Shown: in pieces, positions 1 to 6,227 of the stretch
Numbering within the stretch: the first letter of the stretch is position 1
Layout of the letters: each line of letters starts with the position of its first letter
DNA from: Syntrophaceae bacterium
Lineage (GTDB): Bacteria; Desulfobacterota; Syntrophorhabdia; Syntrophorhabdales; WCHB1-27
Length of the DNA: 11,720 nucleotides
NCBI GenBank assembly: GCA_003165115.1
Contig: PLSJ01000115.1
Coordinates: forward strand, 1-11,720
Direction: 5' to 3'
Translations under genes and position numbers: made by a program
Notes under the pieces: model-generated
Seen by the model: only the letters and a program-made list of their open reading frames with translations
The model's database searches: none
What the model was told of the DNA's origin: nothing

Positions 1-57
1 ATGCCGTTGGATTTCGCCGTACCTTGAAGAGAGGGAGTCGCAAAGGAGTAATCCGAT

Positions 58-780
58 ATGGCAAACGAACCCGCGGATACAAAGGACCACTCTTCGTACG
101 CGCCGGGCAGGCCCGGTAAGCCGTTCTTTTTTCCGGTCGGCATACCCCTGCAGATCGAAATCAGCGGTGTCCCTTCCAGGATGAAGAGCGTCTCCGTCGG
201 CTGTCTGCCCGACAACTGCCTCATCATAAGGCAGCCGTCCACTCCGGCGCCAATCTCGAAGATGCTTTTCAAGGGGAACAAGGTTACCGTGCGCTATATA
301 GACGGCGGCAATGCGTTCGGATTCGAATCGGAATTGATCGCGGTCGCGGACCAGCCCGCGAGGATATTGTACATTTCTTACCCCGTGCACATCATACGAA
401 AAAGCCTCCGGAGCAGCAGAAGGATCGAATGTTATCTCCCTGCCCGGATCTCCCGCCGTGACCCGCAGGCCGGCATAGAGGCCCCGCTGGGTGAGGGGGT
501 AATCATCGACATAAGCAGGACAGGGTGCGGGTTTACCATGGCGAGCGAGTCTCATGACGACGCCCTGGCGGCCGTGGGCTTGGGCGACACGGTCGTTCTC
601 GGGTTCCACACGCCGGGAACGGAAAACAGGATCGCCCTCGCCGGAAGCGTAAAGAGGATACAGCGGGACGAGGAAAGGACCGACATAGGCATCTCCTTCC
701 ATGAAATGGAAGAAAACCTGAAAGAAGAGATCCTGGAGTATATTGCAACCCTCGAAAAGTTCGACTGGCAAGTCTGCTGA
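58..780 (+). CDS. PilZ-domain protein, YcgR-like (probable c-di-GMP receptor)
   Basis: This 240-residue soluble protein has no signal peptide or membrane segment. Residues about 24-110 look like the beta-rich N-terminal domain of YcgR-type flagellar-brake proteins. Residues about 112-235 are a PilZ domain. The c-di-GMP signature is visible: an Arg-rich R118-x3-R122 stretch followed by the D151-x-S153-x-x-G156 motif, so ligand binding is likely. Proteins of this layout couple c-di-GMP to motility or surface behaviour, acting in the cytoplasm or at the flagellar motor; the specific partner here is unknown. The ATG at 58 is preceded by AAGGAG at 42-47 with good spacing. The gene stands alone before the riboswitch-led unit, and no clear intrinsic terminator follows it. 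Family assignment is confident; the exact role is inference. Confidence 0.85.
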   Translation: MANEPADTKDHSSYAPGRPGKPFFFPVGIPLQIEISGVPSRMKSVSVGCLPDNCLIIRQPSTPAPISKMLFKGNKVTVRYIDGGNAFGFESELIAVADQPARILYISYPVHIIRKSLRSSRRIECYLPARISRRDPQAGIEAPLGEGVIIDISRTGCGFTMASESHDDALAAVGLGDTVVLGFHTPGTENRIALAGSVKRIQRDEERTDIGISFHEMEENLKEEILEYIATLEKFDWQVC

Positions 781-823
781 CGCGGCCCCCCGTGTTCCTT
801 CGCGAAGACTCTATGCTTTTCGC

Positions 824-852
824 TTGACAGGAACAGACCGGATGGGATAGAA
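824..852 (+). promoter_or_regulatory. Candidate sigma-70 promoter for the riboswitch-AOR transcript
   Basis: A perfect -35 box TTGACA lies at 824-829. A weak -10 (GATAGA at 846-851, three of six matches) follows at 16-base spacing. Transcription from it would begin near 858, just before the 5' end of the cobalamin aptamer, which is the placement expected. The -10 is poor, so confidence is moderate. Confidence 0.4.
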
Positions 853-867
853 GTGAATGCCGACAAA

Positions 868-1060
868 TTTATGGGCCTTGGGTGGCTCCTTTGAGCCGAA
901 AAGGGAAGCCGGTGAGATTCCGGCACGGACCCGCCGCTGTGTATGGGGACGAAACCCGCAGAATTGTCACTGGATCGTAAGCTAAAAAGAGACGAAACGA
1001 TCCGGGAAGACGCGGGGAGTAGGATGATCCAACAGTCAGAAGACCTGCCCTGAGCCCGCA
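868..1060 (+). promoter_or_regulatory. Cobalamin (B12) riboswitch aptamer
   Basis: The sequence carries the conserved parts of the RF00174-type cobalamin aptamer in the right order. A GGCTC/GAGCC hairpin lies at 884-897. The GGGAA...GGTG...ATTCC core runs straight into GACCCGCCGCTGT (903-940). A CCCGC/GCGGG stem (955-959 with 1012-1016) encloses the CACTGGATCG...CGATCCGGGAAG arm (969-1009). A near-canonical B12 box, AGTCAGAAGACCTGCC, sits at 1034-1049. A short closing stem GGGC/GCCC (873-876 with 1054-1057) can form. A strong intrinsic terminator follows at 1084-1124, so B12 binding is expected to stop transcription before the iron-sulfur protein and AOR genes. Identification rests on motif matching by eye. 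The ends are approximate. Confidence 0.93.
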
Positions 1061-1083
1061 CCATGAACTTGGAGAGAAGGTAA

Positions 1084-1124
1084 ATCCCCAAGCTGACGAG
1101 GTCAGTTTCGGGGATATTTTTATT
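1084..1124 (+). terminator. Intrinsic terminator, expression platform of the B12 riboswitch
   Basis: The arms 1084-1097 and 1101-1115 pair over 14 base pairs (one G-U, one bulged C at 1109) around a GAG loop. ATTTTTATT follows at 1116-1124. The gene it controls starts only 40 bases later, so this is an attenuator and not an end-of-operon terminator. CTTGG at 1068-1072 can pair with CCAAG at 1088-1092 in the left arm, giving a possible but short antiterminator. Confidence 0.88.
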
Positions 1125-1163
1125 GGGTCGAAAATAGCACGGATCGCCTACGGGGAGAACGAT

Positions 1164-1445
1164 ATGAGCCATGCACATTCCATCAGGATCATTCCCGAAA
1201 ACTGTCGCGGTTGCAGGCGTTGTCAGGTCGCCTGCTCCTCTCACGACCCGGGGCCGCTCAACCCCCGCCTTGCGGGCATCCAGATATTGCAGCTCGAAAA
1301 CGAAGGCGGTAATTACCCGGTGATAAACATGGAATGCCTGGAGCGGTTTTGTGGAAAGGCCCACCAGGGGAATACGGAACAGAAGCCGGCGTGCGTGGGC
1401 GCGTGTCCCTTCGGGACCCTGGAAATGATGGGCGCAGCGAGCTGA
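1164..1445 (+). CDS. 2x[4Fe-4S] ferredoxin-like electron-transfer subunit of AOR
   Basis: This 93-residue protein has exactly eight cysteines arranged for two [4Fe-4S] clusters: C14-x2-C17-x2-C20-x3-C24, then C58-x4-C63, then C77-x3-C81-Pro. It resembles the small iron-sulfur subunits that accompany AOR-family catalytic subunits (AorA of aromatic degraders, the YdhY/HycB type). Its likely role is to carry electrons from the tungsten enzyme next door to ferredoxin or another acceptor in the cytoplasm. The ATG at 1164 has a GGGGAG ribosome binding site at 1151-1156. It is the first gene after the B12-controlled terminator. The AOR gene begins 70 bases downstream, with two hairpins in between. 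There is no signal peptide. Cluster binding is well supported by the cysteine pattern; the partnership with AOR is inferred from adjacency. Confidence 0.85.
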   Translation: MSHAHSIRIIPENCRGCRRCQVACSSHDPGPLNPRLAGIQILQLENEGGNYPVINMECLERFCGKAHQGNTEQKPACVGACPFGTLEMMGAAS

Positions 1446-1454
1446 GGGGGAAGG

Positions 1455-1492
1455 CTCCGGTGGCTTTGCCGCTGGAGGGGGCGCTGAGCCCC
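1455..1492 (+). other. Two tandem intercistronic hairpins without U-tract
   Basis: A 10-bp stem (1455-1464 with 1468-1477, TTT loop, two G-U pairs) is followed without a gap by a 5-bp GGGGC/GCCCC stem (1478-1482 with 1488-1492). There is no T-run after either, so termination is unlikely. The position between the iron-sulfur protein and AOR genes suggests RNA processing or segment-specific mRNA stability. Confidence 0.5.
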
Positions 1493-1515
1493 AATAATTG
1501 CAAGGAAGGATAACC

Positions 1516-3396
1516 ATGAGGAGCAACAAAAAGTGGTACGGCTGGACCGGGACGATCATGGAGGTCGACCTCACCCGCAATGCGGTCCGCAAAGTGGACC
1601 TGCCGGAGCAACTGGCCTGCAATTATCTCGGCCAGGCGGGCATAAACGCCCGGATGCTGTACGATCGTGTCTCCCGGGATACCGACCCCCTGAGTCCTGA
1701 GGCGCCCCTGATCTTCGGGGTCGGCCCCCTCGGAGGGACGCTCGCGCCATGCTCCGGGCGGCTCTCGGTCACGTTCAAGTCCCCCCTCACGGGCATCTTC
1801 GGCGATTCCAACTGCGGCGGCCACTGGGCGTCCGAGCTGAAGATGGCCGGTTACGACCATATCGTCATCACGGGGAAGGCTGCCCACCCGGTCTATCTCT
1901 GGATCGACAACGACCGGGTAGAGATCAGGGACGGGCGCGCAATGTGGGGCAAAAATACCTGGGAGACGGATGACCTGGTCCGCGAGGACGTGGGGGAGAG
2001 GACCGCGCAGGTGGCCTGCATCGGTCCGGCCGGCAAGAACCTGGTGCGGTTCGCGGCGATCATCTGCAACAAGGCGCGCGCCGCCGCACGCTGCGGCCCC
2101 GGCGCCGTGATGGGGTCAAAGAACCTGAAGGCCATCGCGGTGCGGGGAGACCGCGGCATCACTGTCGCCGACAAGTCGGCGCTCCGCGATGCAGTCGACG
2201 AAGCCGTGTCCTCTATCCTTGCGGACCCCCTCTACGAATCGGCGAAGACCTATGGGACGCTGGGCATTACGCCGCTGGCCCAGGCCCTCGGCTTCCTGCC
2301 CACCCGCAATTTCCAGGAGTCCACCTTCGAGGGCGCGGATAAGCTGGCGGGAGAGGTATTCATAAAACACTTCGCGACCGGGCACAAGGAATGTTACAAC
2401 TGTCCCGTCGGGTGCAGCAGGCTCTACAAGGTCGCCGGCGGACCCCATGCGACTCACGGGGACGGCCCGGAGTACGAGACAGTCTCGGCCCTCGGCCCCA
2501 AATGCGGTAACGACGACTTCGAGTCGATCCTCCACGCCAATACGCTGTGCAACCAACTGGGGATGGACACGATATCCACCGGCAATGCGATCGCCTGGGC
2601 CATGGAGTGTCATGAGAAGGGCCTCCTCGGTGAGACGGACCTGGACGGCCTCGATCTCCATTTCGGAAACGCGCGGGCCATGTTGACCCTCATCGAGAGG
2701 ATCGCCGCCCGCGAGGGGATAGGAGACGTCCTTGCGGAAGGGGCATACCGGGCCTCGGATAAGCTGGGAGGCGGCGACTGGGTGGTGCAGAGCAAGGGCA
2801 TGGATTATCCGGCCGTCGACACGAGGGGGACGAAAGGCATGGCCCTCTCCTATGCCGTATCGCCGAGAGGCGGGGACCACCTGAAGGGGCTGTCGCTCTA
2901 TGAAGTGGCCCCCGACGTCTACGCCGGGGACATCAGGAAAGAGACAGGCATCACCGTCACCCCCCAATTCTGGCTGCAATACGAGACGAAGCCCGAGCTG
3001 ATGCGGTGGCATGAAAACTGGCACTGCGTCGTCGATTCCCTCGGCCTGTGCAAGCTGGAGGGGATCGCGATGAAGCCCCTTCTCCCCAGGCACTTCCAGC
3101 GGATGCTCGCCGCGGCAACGGGATGGGACGTCTCCACGGCGGACCTGGAGCGTATCGGAGAAAGGATATGGAACCTGGAGCGTCTCTTTAACGTGAGGCA
3201 GGGGATGGGCAGAAGCGACGATCTGCCACCGCGCCGCCTGCTGGAGGAGCCCATAGCGACCGGCCCCGCCACCGGTGAGCGCCTCGACAGGGACAGCTAC
3301 GAGAGGATGCTCGACGACTACTACCGGCTGCGGGGATGGGACCGGGATACCGGCATTCCCACGCGGGAAAAGCAGCGGGAGCTCGGCCTGGCCTAA
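1516..3396 (+). CDS. Aldehyde:ferredoxin oxidoreductase family catalytic subunit (tungstopterin)
   Basis: This 626-residue protein is full length for the AOR family. The N-terminal domain opens with GWTG at 9-12 and has the GR (81-82), SPLTG and N99-C-G-G...ELK-AGYD (99-114) stretches that hold the bis-pterin tungsten cofactor. The helical domains carry C293-x2-C296-P-x2-C300 and the distant C512 (in GLCKLEG), the four ligands of the [4Fe-4S] cluster. The family usually oxidises aldehydes to acids, or does the reverse, with ferredoxin-level electrons. The VYLWI...VEIRD region and the GW...PTRE...LGL tail also occur in AorB- and BamB-type members, so the substrate is unknown and an aromatic pathway role is possible. 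The ATG at 1516 is chosen because GGAAGGA ends at 1510; an upstream TTG at 1498 has no ribosome binding site. The gene lies downstream of the B12 riboswitch. No FAD subunit (AorC type) or cofactor-modifying gene follows. Confidence 0.9.
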   Translation: MRSNKKWYGWTGTIMEVDLTRNAVRKVDLPEQLACNYLGQAGINARMLYDRVSRDTDPLSPEAPLIFGVGPLGGTLAPCSGRLSVTFKSPLTGIFGDSNCGGHWASELKMAGYDHIVITGKAAHPVYLWIDNDRVEIRDGRAMWGKNTWETDDLVREDVGERTAQVACIGPAGKNLVRFAAIICNKARAAARCGPGAVMGSKNLKAIAVRGDRGITVADKSALRDAVDEAVSSILADPLYESAKTYGTLGITPLAQALGFLPTRNFQESTFEGADKLAGEVFIKHFATGHKECYNCPVGCSRLYKVAGGPHATHGDGPEYETVSALGPKCGNDDFESILHANTLCNQLGMDTISTGNAIAWAMECHEKGLLGETDLDGLDLHFGNARAMLTLIERIAAREGIGDVLAEGAYRASDKLGGGDWVVQSKGMDYPAVDTRGTKGMALSYAVSPRGGDHLKGLSLYEVAPDVYAGDIRKETGITVTPQFWLQYETKPELMRWHENWHCVVDSLGLCKLEGIAMKPLLPRHFQRMLAAATGWDVSTADLERIGERIWNLERLFNVRQGMGRSDDLPPRRLLEEPIATGPATGERLDRDSYERMLDDYYRLRGWDRDTGIPTREKQRELGLA

Positions 3397-3416
3397 AAGC
3401 AGCGGATGACCGCCGC
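3395..3416 (-). terminator. Candidate terminator of the TRAP binding-protein gene
   Basis: Read on the minus strand, GCGGCGG and CCGCTGC (3416-3410 with 3405-3399) form a 7-bp stem with one G-U around a TCAT loop, followed directly by TTTT (3398-3395). The T-run overlaps the AOR stop codon on the other strand. Confidence 0.5.
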
Positions 3417-3430
3417 GAGGCGTCTTATTT
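3408..3430 (+). terminator. Candidate terminator of the AOR unit
   Basis: GACCGCC (3408-3414) pairs with GGCGTC (3419-3424) around a GCGA tetraloop with one bulged C. TTATTT follows and overlaps the stop codon of the facing gene. It shares bases with the minus-strand hairpin at 3395-3416. Confidence 0.5.
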
Positions 3431-4411
3431 CACCGCCCTGATCCTTTTTATCAGCTCCTGGATCTCCGGGGGTTGCTTGTCATAGACCGGCTTCACCGCG
3501 TCGACGAAGGCCCTTTTCTGTTGGGGCGTGGGGGTGGTGATCACGCATCCGGCCGCGACGACTTTCTCTTTTGCCGTTCTTACCGTCTGTGCCCATAGCT
3601 TGAACTGCAGGGGCTGGGCGTCTCTCGTGGCCTGTTTGATGATTTCTATTTCTTCGGCGGATAATTTTGACGACAACGCCTTCTTGCTGCCGATGATTAT
3701 ATCCGGATTTGTCGTATGCTCGTCTTCGATGAAATATTTGGCCAACTGGTAATGGTTTGTCTCGTCGTACGTGGGATAGTTGTTTTCCGCACCGTCGAGG
3801 GCGCCGCTCTTCAGACCTTCATACGTCGCGCCATGGGGCATGGGAATCGCCTTTGCTCCGAAAGACTGAATCATCGCGACCATCAGCTCGCTCTGAAGGG
3901 TCCTTATTTTCATGCCCTTCAGGTCAGCCGGGGATGTTACCGGTTTTTTCGTGTAAAAATTCCTCGTGCCGCCGTCGAACCATCCGAACCCCAGGAAATC
4001 GGCCTTTTCGACCGCCTTCAGGATATCGTTTCCCACCTGTCCGTTTACGACCTTCAGCATGTGGTCCGTGTCTCTGAAGACATAAGGCATCAGGAAGGCG
4101 TTCAGGCTCGACACGTACGCAGTGACGGGTCCGATGTTGATCCTGGTCAAATCGATTTCCCCTTCCTGCACCTTCTTGATTACCGCCGCTTCGTCACCGA
4201 GTTTCATGCTGTGAGAGACTTCGATGATGACCCTGCCCTTCGTTCTCTCTTTGACCAGCTCCGCGATCTTAAAATCCCCGATAGTGGTCGGGTAGGCAGC
4301 GTCATGGATCTCCGCAAACTTCAAAGTGACCGGACCTTGTGCGGAAGCGGCGCCGGCAAGGCCCCATAAAACGACTGCCGACATCAAAGCGACGAGCATC
4401 AATCTGTTCAT
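3425..4411 (-). CDS. TRAP transporter solute-binding protein, DctP family
   Basis: This 328-residue secreted protein has a clear Sec signal peptide: a basic start, a hydrophobic stretch to residue 20, and an ASA cleavage site before Q25. The mature part follows the DctP fold, with VTLKFAEIH at the start, the GGTRNFYTKKPV segment (R150), and LKGMKIRT containing the conserved carboxylate-binding arginine (R170). N210-N211-Y-P-T-Y follows in the binding cleft. It would capture an organic acid in the periplasm and deliver it to a DctQM permease. No dctQ or dctM is present in the window, so it is an orphan here. A GAGGAGG ribosome binding site at 4418-4424 supports the ATG at 4411. It converges on the AOR gene with a 28-base gap. 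The ligand cannot be read from sequence; a link to the AOR substrate is speculation. Confidence 0.9.
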   Translation of the reverse strand: MNRLMLVALMSAVVLWGLAGAASAQGPVTLKFAEIHDAAYPTTIGDFKIAELVKERTKGRVIIEVSHSMKLGDEAAVIKKVQEGEIDLTRINIGPVTAYVSSLNAFLMPYVFRDTDHMLKVVNGQVGNDILKAVEKADFLGFGWFDGGTRNFYTKKPVTSPADLKGMKIRTLQSELMVAMIQSFGAKAIPMPHGATYEGLKSGALDGAENNYPTYDETNHYQLAKYFIEDEHTTNPDIIIGSKKALSSKLSAEEIEIIKQATRDAQPLQFKLWAQTVRTAKEKVVAAGCVITTPTPQQKRAFVDAVKPVYDKQPPEIQELIKRIRAVK

Positions 4412-4467
4412 GGTAATCCTCCTCTACTCGCAGAGTTTTTTGATTAAAGGATGTCCTTCTGAGTACA

Positions 4468-5377
4468 CTAGATTTGCTCTTCAAAGAAATCCGTATCGAC
4501 CTTCTTGATTTCGTAAGTCGACGCCACTGATACCCCGACATGGTGGTCGAGCATATAATCAGCAAGGGTGCTTCCGTCGATCAAGATGATGCGGGATGAA
4601 TACTCGCGCACTGATGCAAGGGCATCTTTTGTGAACGTGGAAGTCGTAATGAAAATCCCTTTCGTTGCCTTCTTTTTGGACAATGCGCCCGCGAATTGGT
4701 CAATGTCGGGGCTGCCGACGGGCTTGTCGGTCCATCGTTTTGCTTGAACGTAAATGTTGTCGAGGCCGAGCTTGTCTTCTCTAATGACACCGTCTATGCC
4801 TCCATCCCCGGTTCTCCCAACGGCTTGCCCTGCGTCTTTCAATGAGCCCCCATAGCCCATTCTGACAAGAAGCATGATGACAAGTCGTTCAAAGAACTGG
4901 GGGGAGCAATTTTTTGACTCTATCGAGTACCTCAGAGGAAAGGGCAGCGCGTATCTGTTCGTATTGGATGGCTATAGATTCGATGGGGGTCTCGGAAGAA
5001 ATGCTGTCATTCTCTTTCTTTGTCTTTTTCTTACCTTGAAATTGTCTGAATTCCGGAAACTGGGAGAGGATACGATTATCAACTCGCTCAGGCTTCTTGC
5101 CCAGAACTTCGATGCCGCGCTTCGTTATTCTAAAGTATCCTCTCCGCGTGGCTTCAAGCAGGCCGGCTTTCTGCAAATAAGTTCTTGCCCAGGAAACCCG
5201 CGACGAAAACTTGAATGTGCTTCCGCTAGGGAGCAATTCTCTTCTTTCTTCCTCCGAGAGCTTATACTGACCCGCAAGCTCCTCGATAGCGTCAGGAATT
5301 GCAACCTCGTTCCCGTTGCTTGCGTGGGCGATTCGGAGTAATGGCCCCATGAGAGTCTCGTAGTCAGGGATCGGCAT
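4468..5377 (-). pseudogene. mrr: Mrr-family type IV restriction endonuclease, frameshifted
   Basis: Two overlapping-frame pieces make one Mrr protein. The N-terminal piece (5377-4889) starts MPIPDYETLMGPLLRIA, like E. coli Mrr, and holds the winged-helix DNA-reading domain (residues about 5-95). The C-terminal piece holds the nuclease core with GDGGIDG and Q-A-K-R-W, giving the D...QxK active site, and ends DFFEEQI. The frame breaks in a six-base run, A6 in the gene (T6 at 4910-4915 on the plus strand). Removing one base restores VKN-CSPQFFERL, which lines up with the family's VSP-x2-FE region and gives 302 residues, close to E. coli Mrr (304). As written, the protein ends before the nuclease. 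Mrr cuts modified foreign DNA. The region is less GC-rich than its neighbours. A sequencing error or slippage at the A6 run is a real alternative. Confidence 0.88.
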
Positions 5378-5430
5378 TATTTACTCATCTCCTCTTTTCT
5401 GCTCAGGGAGAGGGTGTATGGCATGGAAGG

Positions 5431-5459
5431 ATGGTATCACCGGTACATTGGCGTGTCAA
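5431..5459 (-). promoter_or_regulatory. Sigma-70 promoter for the mrr gene
   Basis: On the minus strand TTGACA (5459-5454) and TACCAT (5436-5431) are separated by exactly 17 bases. Transcription would start near 5424, about 47 bases before the mrr ATG. It is divergent from the promoter of the toxin-antitoxin pair. Confidence 0.55.
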
Positions 5460-5511
5460 TAAAATCCTCGGGTACTTGATAATGTCTGTATGCCGGCCCT
5501 ACACAGGCCAG

Positions 5512-5533
5512 GACATTGACACCCGTATATGTC
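5512..5533 (+). promoter_or_regulatory. Candidate operator overlapping the brnT -35 box
   Basis: An inverted repeat GACAT (5512-5516) / ATGTC (5529-5533) flanks and overlaps the -35 element. A further ATGTC lies upstream at 5482-5486. Ribbon-helix-helix antitoxins of this type usually repress their own operon through short inverted repeats, so this is a reasonable candidate site. The arms are short and could be chance. Confidence 0.3.
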
Positions 5534-5544
5534 AGCAATATACT
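5516..5544 (+). promoter_or_regulatory. Near-consensus sigma-70 promoter for brnTA
   Basis: A perfect TTGACA (5516-5521), a 17-base spacer and TATACT (5539-5544) make the strongest promoter in the window. The expected start of transcription, six to eight bases downstream, falls at or next to the ATG at 5551. Confidence 0.75.
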
Positions 5545-5550
5545 ATAAAC

Positions 5551-5877
5551 ATGATCTCCGAGATGCTCTCACACTGCACCGGATTTGAGTGGGATAGGCA
5601 TAATTCCAACAAGGTCAAGGCAAAGCACGACGTGACGCCGGTCGAGTGTGAGCAGGTTTTCTTTAATGTTCCGGTTATTGCCGGTAATGATGAAAAACAT
5701 TCGGAAACCGAGAACCGGTTCTATGTACTGGGCCGGACAGACTCGGGCAGGCTATTGTTTTTCGTCTTTACGGTCCGTAAGGACAGGCTGAGAATTATAT
5801 CCGCGAGGGACATGCATAAGAAAGAGAGGAGGGTCTACCAAGCCCATGAAAAAGAAGATTCCACAATTCAGGAATGA
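5551..5877 (+). CDS. brnT: BrnT-family ribonuclease toxin
   Basis: This is a 108-residue protein if it starts at ATG 5551, or 104 if it starts at ATG 5563. It has the BrnT layout: FEWD near the N-terminus (12-15), a central acidic/hydrophobic stretch, GRTDSGRLLFFVFT, then R81-IISAR86 and KERRVYQ. Those arginine-rich last strands carry the RNase active site in this family, so it should cleave RNA and slow growth when free. The reading frame is open back to 5431, but those codons precede the promoter and the family domain. Neither ATG has a clear ribosome binding site; with the promoter ending at 5544, a leaderless message is possible. The downstream antitoxin gene overlaps it by 32 bases, which implies coupled translation. 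Family call is strong; the exact start is uncertain. Confidence 0.85.
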   Translation: MISEMLSHCTGFEWDRHNSNKVKAKHDVTPVECEQVFFNVPVIAGNDEKHSETENRFYVLGRTDSGRLLFFVFTVRKDRLRIISARDMHKKERRVYQAHEKEDSTIQE

Positions 5878-6166
5878 GGATGAAGAAAGGGAATTCTGGC
5901 AAATCCATGATTCAACGGACTACATTGACTGGAAGAAGGCGGAAAGACTGACGCCGGCCAATCTGAAACCCTCGGTAAAGACGATTTCTCTGCGTCTTCC
6001 CGAATCCATGCTTGAGGAACTGAAACTGTTGGCGCACAAACGGGACGTACCCTATCAGTCCCTCGTCAAAGTCTTCCTGTCCGATCGAATAGCGCAGGAG
6101 CTCACGGTCAAAACAGGGGATAACAAGCCGCTTCACCGGATAGCGAGGAAAGCCGGCTCACGGTGA
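5846..6166 (+). CDS. brnA: BrnA/CopG-type ribbon-helix-helix antitoxin
   Basis: This 106-residue protein pairs with the BrnT-like toxin. The N-terminal segment (PQF-x2-EDEEREFW-x4-STDY-x-DW, residues 6-29) is the toxin-neutralising region typical of CopG antitoxins that partner BrnT. The ribbon-helix-helix DNA-binding domain follows: strand 44-51 (VKTISLRL), helix 52-66, and a second helix about 70-84. It should bind the toxin and repress the operon promoter at 5516-5544. The start at 5846 lies inside the toxin gene, with an AGGAGG-like stretch about 15 bases upstream, which is long spacing and fits translational coupling. The basic C-terminal tail (residues 90-106) is unremarkable. No terminator is visible after the gene. 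Confidence 0.85.
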   Translation: MKKKIPQFRNEDEEREFWQIHDSTDYIDWKKAERLTPANLKPSVKTISLRLPESMLEELKLLAHKRDVPYQSLVKVFLSDRIAQELTVKTGDNKPLHRIARKAGSR

Positions 6167-6172
6167 ACTTCG

Positions 6173-6203
6173 TGTCACACCCTCTCCGGGAGTAATGTCA
6201 CAC
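6173..6203. repeat. 8-bp direct repeat TGTCACAC
   Basis: TGTCACAC occurs at 6173-6180 and again at 6196-6203, just after brnA and before the end of the radical SAM gene. It may mark the edge of the low-GC islet, but no matching copy was found at the other edge. It may be chance. Confidence 0.25.
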
Positions 6204-6227
6204 AGTGAACGCATGAAACACGCACGT

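Noticed and set aside
1..27. In-frame ATG...TGA at the very start, reading MPLDFAVP
   Set aside because: It could be the tail of an upstream gene, but eight codons at the edge give nothing to support it.
868..1124. Molybdenum/tungsten cofactor riboswitch instead of B12
   Set aside because: This was tempting because AOR uses a pterin cofactor, but the B12 box and the GGGAA/GGTG/CCGC-CTGT core match the cobalamin aptamer specifically.
1498..1515. TTG start for AOR at 1498
   Set aside because: It has no ribosome binding site, while ATG 1516 has GGAAGGA at good spacing and begins the family domain.
552..1622. Minus-strand open frame of 356 codons
   Set aside because: It runs antisense through the PilZ gene, the B12 riboswitch and the iron-sulfur protein gene; not plausible as a gene.
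2116..3093. Minus-strand open frame of 325 codons
   Set aside because: It is antisense to the AOR gene across its cluster-binding region; low-complexity shadow.
5431..5550. Upstream start for the brnT frame at 5431
   Set aside because: The extra 40 codons precede the strong promoter, have no family similarity and no ribosome binding site.
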